A stretch of 64,000 nt of DNA from Njordibacter sp028825405 (GTDB lineage: Bacteria > Pseudomonadota > Gammaproteobacteria > Pseudomonadales > Balneatricaceae), in contig NZ_CP159829.1 of the NCBI RefSeq assembly GCF_047730065.1, positions 1,736,001-1,800,000 on the forward strand, given 5' to 3'. The notes under the pieces were generated by a model. The model saw nothing but the letters and a program-made list of their open reading frames with translations. It did not search any database and had not been told where the DNA came from. Shown here piece by piece: positions 62,865 through 64,000 of the stretch; the stretch's first letter is position 1, and the number at the start of each line of letters is the position of its first letter. Both the position numbers and the translations under genes were made by a program.

Positions 62865-63110
62865 TTAGCGATGAGTGCATCCTGTGACGCAACCACATGC
62901 AGTCGCTGCTGCGCTCTTTTTATTGACCACTGTAGTGCGTTTTAAACCATTGCGTCTTACGCCAATACCACCAGTAATGACTCGTTGTACCGGTAAACCC
63001 GTATCAGGGTCATGAGTGAGGGCTTGATCGTTCATTTTTTGAAACTGTTCAAAACGCCTTGATTCCTCGCCTGGACCTGTACCTATGGTTTGATAAATGT
63101 ATGTTGGCAT
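62865..63110 (-). CDS. FmdB-like small protein
   Basis: 81 residues. The start MPTYIYQTI and the middle RFEQFQKMNDQALTHDPDTG with QRVITGGIG follow the FmdB/zinc-ribbon pattern (MPTYEY, E-x-x-Q-x-M-x-D, V-x-R-x-I-S-G-G), but the usual N-terminal CxxC is missing: its place is TIGTGPGEE. Cysteines occur only at the C-terminus (ATACGCVTGCTHR). Function unknown in the family. Confidence 0.8.
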   Translation of the reverse strand: MPTYIYQTIGTGPGEESRRFEQFQKMNDQALTHDPDTGLPVQRVITGGIGVRRNGLKRTTVVNKKSAAATACGCVTGCTHR

Positions 63111-63180
63111 GTCTACTCCATAGTATGACTGTTAAATTCGTTTTGCTTTAAAGCACTCATCATGTGAGCGTATAGGGCGT

Positions 63181-64000
63181 TTATATATGTATGGCACGCG
63201 TATAAGCATCCAATACCGATTCGTGCATCGCTTCTGAAATACTTGGGTGAGCAAACACGGTGTCCATCAGTTCCTGCTCTGTCGTTTCCATATTTTTCGC
63301 CACTACAAACCCTTGTATCAATTCAGTCACGTCAGCACCAATAAGATGAGCCCCTAAGAGTTCGCCCGTATCAGCATCGAATATGGTTTTAATCAAGCCT
63401 TCAGTGTCTCCACTAGCCACCGCCATACCACTGGCAGACAGAGGGAAACGACCAACTTTAAGTGTGTGACCAGCCGCCAACGCCTTATTTTCAGTTAATC
63501 CTACACTAGCCACTTGTGGGCTGCCATAGGTGCAGCCTGGGATTAAGTCTTTACTAAGAGGATGCACGTGTTCAAGACCATGAATTTTTTCAACACAAAT
63601 TATGCCTTCATGACTGGCTTTATGAGCTAAGCAAGGGGCTCCTGCAACATCGCCGATGGCATAAACATTGGCTTCATGGGTCGCCTGCCACTGATCCACT
63701 TTTATAAAGCTATTTTCAAGTTCAATGGCGGTATTTTCTAAGCCTAAAGATTGCGTATTACCCACCACACCCACAGCAGAAATCATACATTCAACCTTTA
63801 ACTGCTGGTCGGCTTCTGCTGAATTCTGCCCACTGTTAAGATGCACCGTAAGCCCACCTTTATGGCGTTCAATTTTTAACACCTTAGTGTCAAGCTTTAT
63901 AACAATACCACGCTTAGTGAATGCCTTGGCAGCAAAGTCAGATATTTCTTCGTCCTCTACAGGCAGAACGTAATTCAAGGCTTCAACCACTGTAACCTTT
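63181..64000 (-). CDS. lpd: Dihydrolipoyl dehydrogenase, partial (N-terminus beyond window)
   Basis: C-terminal 273 residues of a lipoamide dehydrogenase (E3 of the 2-oxo acid dehydrogenase complexes). The frame is open to base 64000. It begins KVTVVEALNYVLPVEDEEIS, then VECMISAVGV, NVYAIGDVAGAPCLAHKASHEG (FAD-binding) and the dimerisation domain with the catalytic His/Glu in VFAHPSISEAMHESVLDAY. The gene ends 70 bases before the FmdB-like gene, on the same strand. The redox-active CxxxxC would be outside the window. Confidence 0.95.
   Translation of the reverse strand, partial: KVTVVEALNYVLPVEDEEISDFAAKAFTKRGIVIKLDTKVLKIERHKGGLTVHLNSGQNSAEADQQLKVECMISAVGVVGNTQSLGLENTAIELENSFIKVDQWQATHEANVYAIGDVAGAPCLAHKASHEGIICVEKIHGLEHVHPLSKDLIPGCTYGSPQVASVGLTENKALAAGHTLKVGRFPLSASGMAVASGDTEGLIKTIFDADTGELLGAHLIGADVTELIQGFVVAKNMETTEQELMDTVFAHPSISEAMHESVLDAYTRAIHI

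Overview
The window reads as an ordinary chromosomal segment of a marine gammaproteobacterium of moderate GC content, related to the Oceanospirillales/Pseudomonadales. This rests on the topA, fadA, fadB, uup neighbourhood (which I recall in the same relative order in Pseudomonas), AlaA, PdxB, EpmC, YajG, ProQ, RmuC, FabV, and tripartite tricarboxylate and sarcosine oxidase genes. No rRNA, CRISPR array or intact insertion sequence was seen. Four tRNA genes are present. The two window ends cut soxA (left) and a dihydrolipoyl dehydrogenase gene (right).

Layout. 1-3460: sarcosine oxidase genes soxB-soxD-soxA on the minus strand. 3854-8082: two small unknown genes, then a minus-strand operon of an exported protein, a response regulator and a histidine kinase resembling the pair of the proteobacterial dedicated sortase system. 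8651-13183: an SDR-like protein, a metallo-hydrolase, tRNA-Val, fabV and msrP. 13473-15793: a 2300-bp element inserted in the 3' end of a tRNA-Asp gene, carrying one serine hydrolase gene and no recognisable integrase. 15773-16172: a tRNA-Asp/tRNA-Val/tRNA-Asp operon with its promoter. 16341-31227: housekeeping genes (yajG-like, msrB, alaA, NAD-kinase-like, pdxB, trmH, pheA, SCO1, epmC, MATE pump, trxA, proQ-like, topA). 31447-34802: fadBA beta-oxidation operon. 34949-44625: uspA, uup, tatD, a PuuR-like regulator, rmuC, rpsA and unknown genes. 45056-47460: an EAL-domain gene broken by two in-frame stops, msrA, and a SOUL haem-binding protein. 47457-54349: a Gfo/Idh/MocA oxidoreductase and a tctCBA transporter divergent from a CitA/CitB-type two-component system. 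54613-61910: an XRE regulator and a sugar ABC transporter with its LacI-type regulator. 61968-64000: a TauE-type exporter, an FmdB-like protein and the partial lpd.

How the genes work together. Sarcosine oxidase turns sarcosine into glycine, formaldehyde equivalents and peroxide. The peptide methionine sulfoxide reductases MsrA and MsrB, the periplasmic MsrP and thioredoxin repair oxidised proteins. FadBA degrades fatty acids, while FabV serves the reductive step of their synthesis. The TctCBA and sugar ABC systems are scavenging systems, each with a regulator beside it and candidate operators in the control region. In both, an intrinsic terminator lies directly after the binding-protein gene.

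Most unusual points: (1) the 2.3-kb tRNA-Asp element with duplicated tRNA end, a displaced tRNA terminator and arm-type repeats at both ends; (2) the EAL gene with two stops, both at codons one base from glutamate and with no indel, whose frame runs on into msrA; (3) a consensus FNR box over the -35 of the apparent rpsA promoter; (4) recurrent intergenic tandem repeats, mostly of 10-13 bp period, at about ten unrelated loci.
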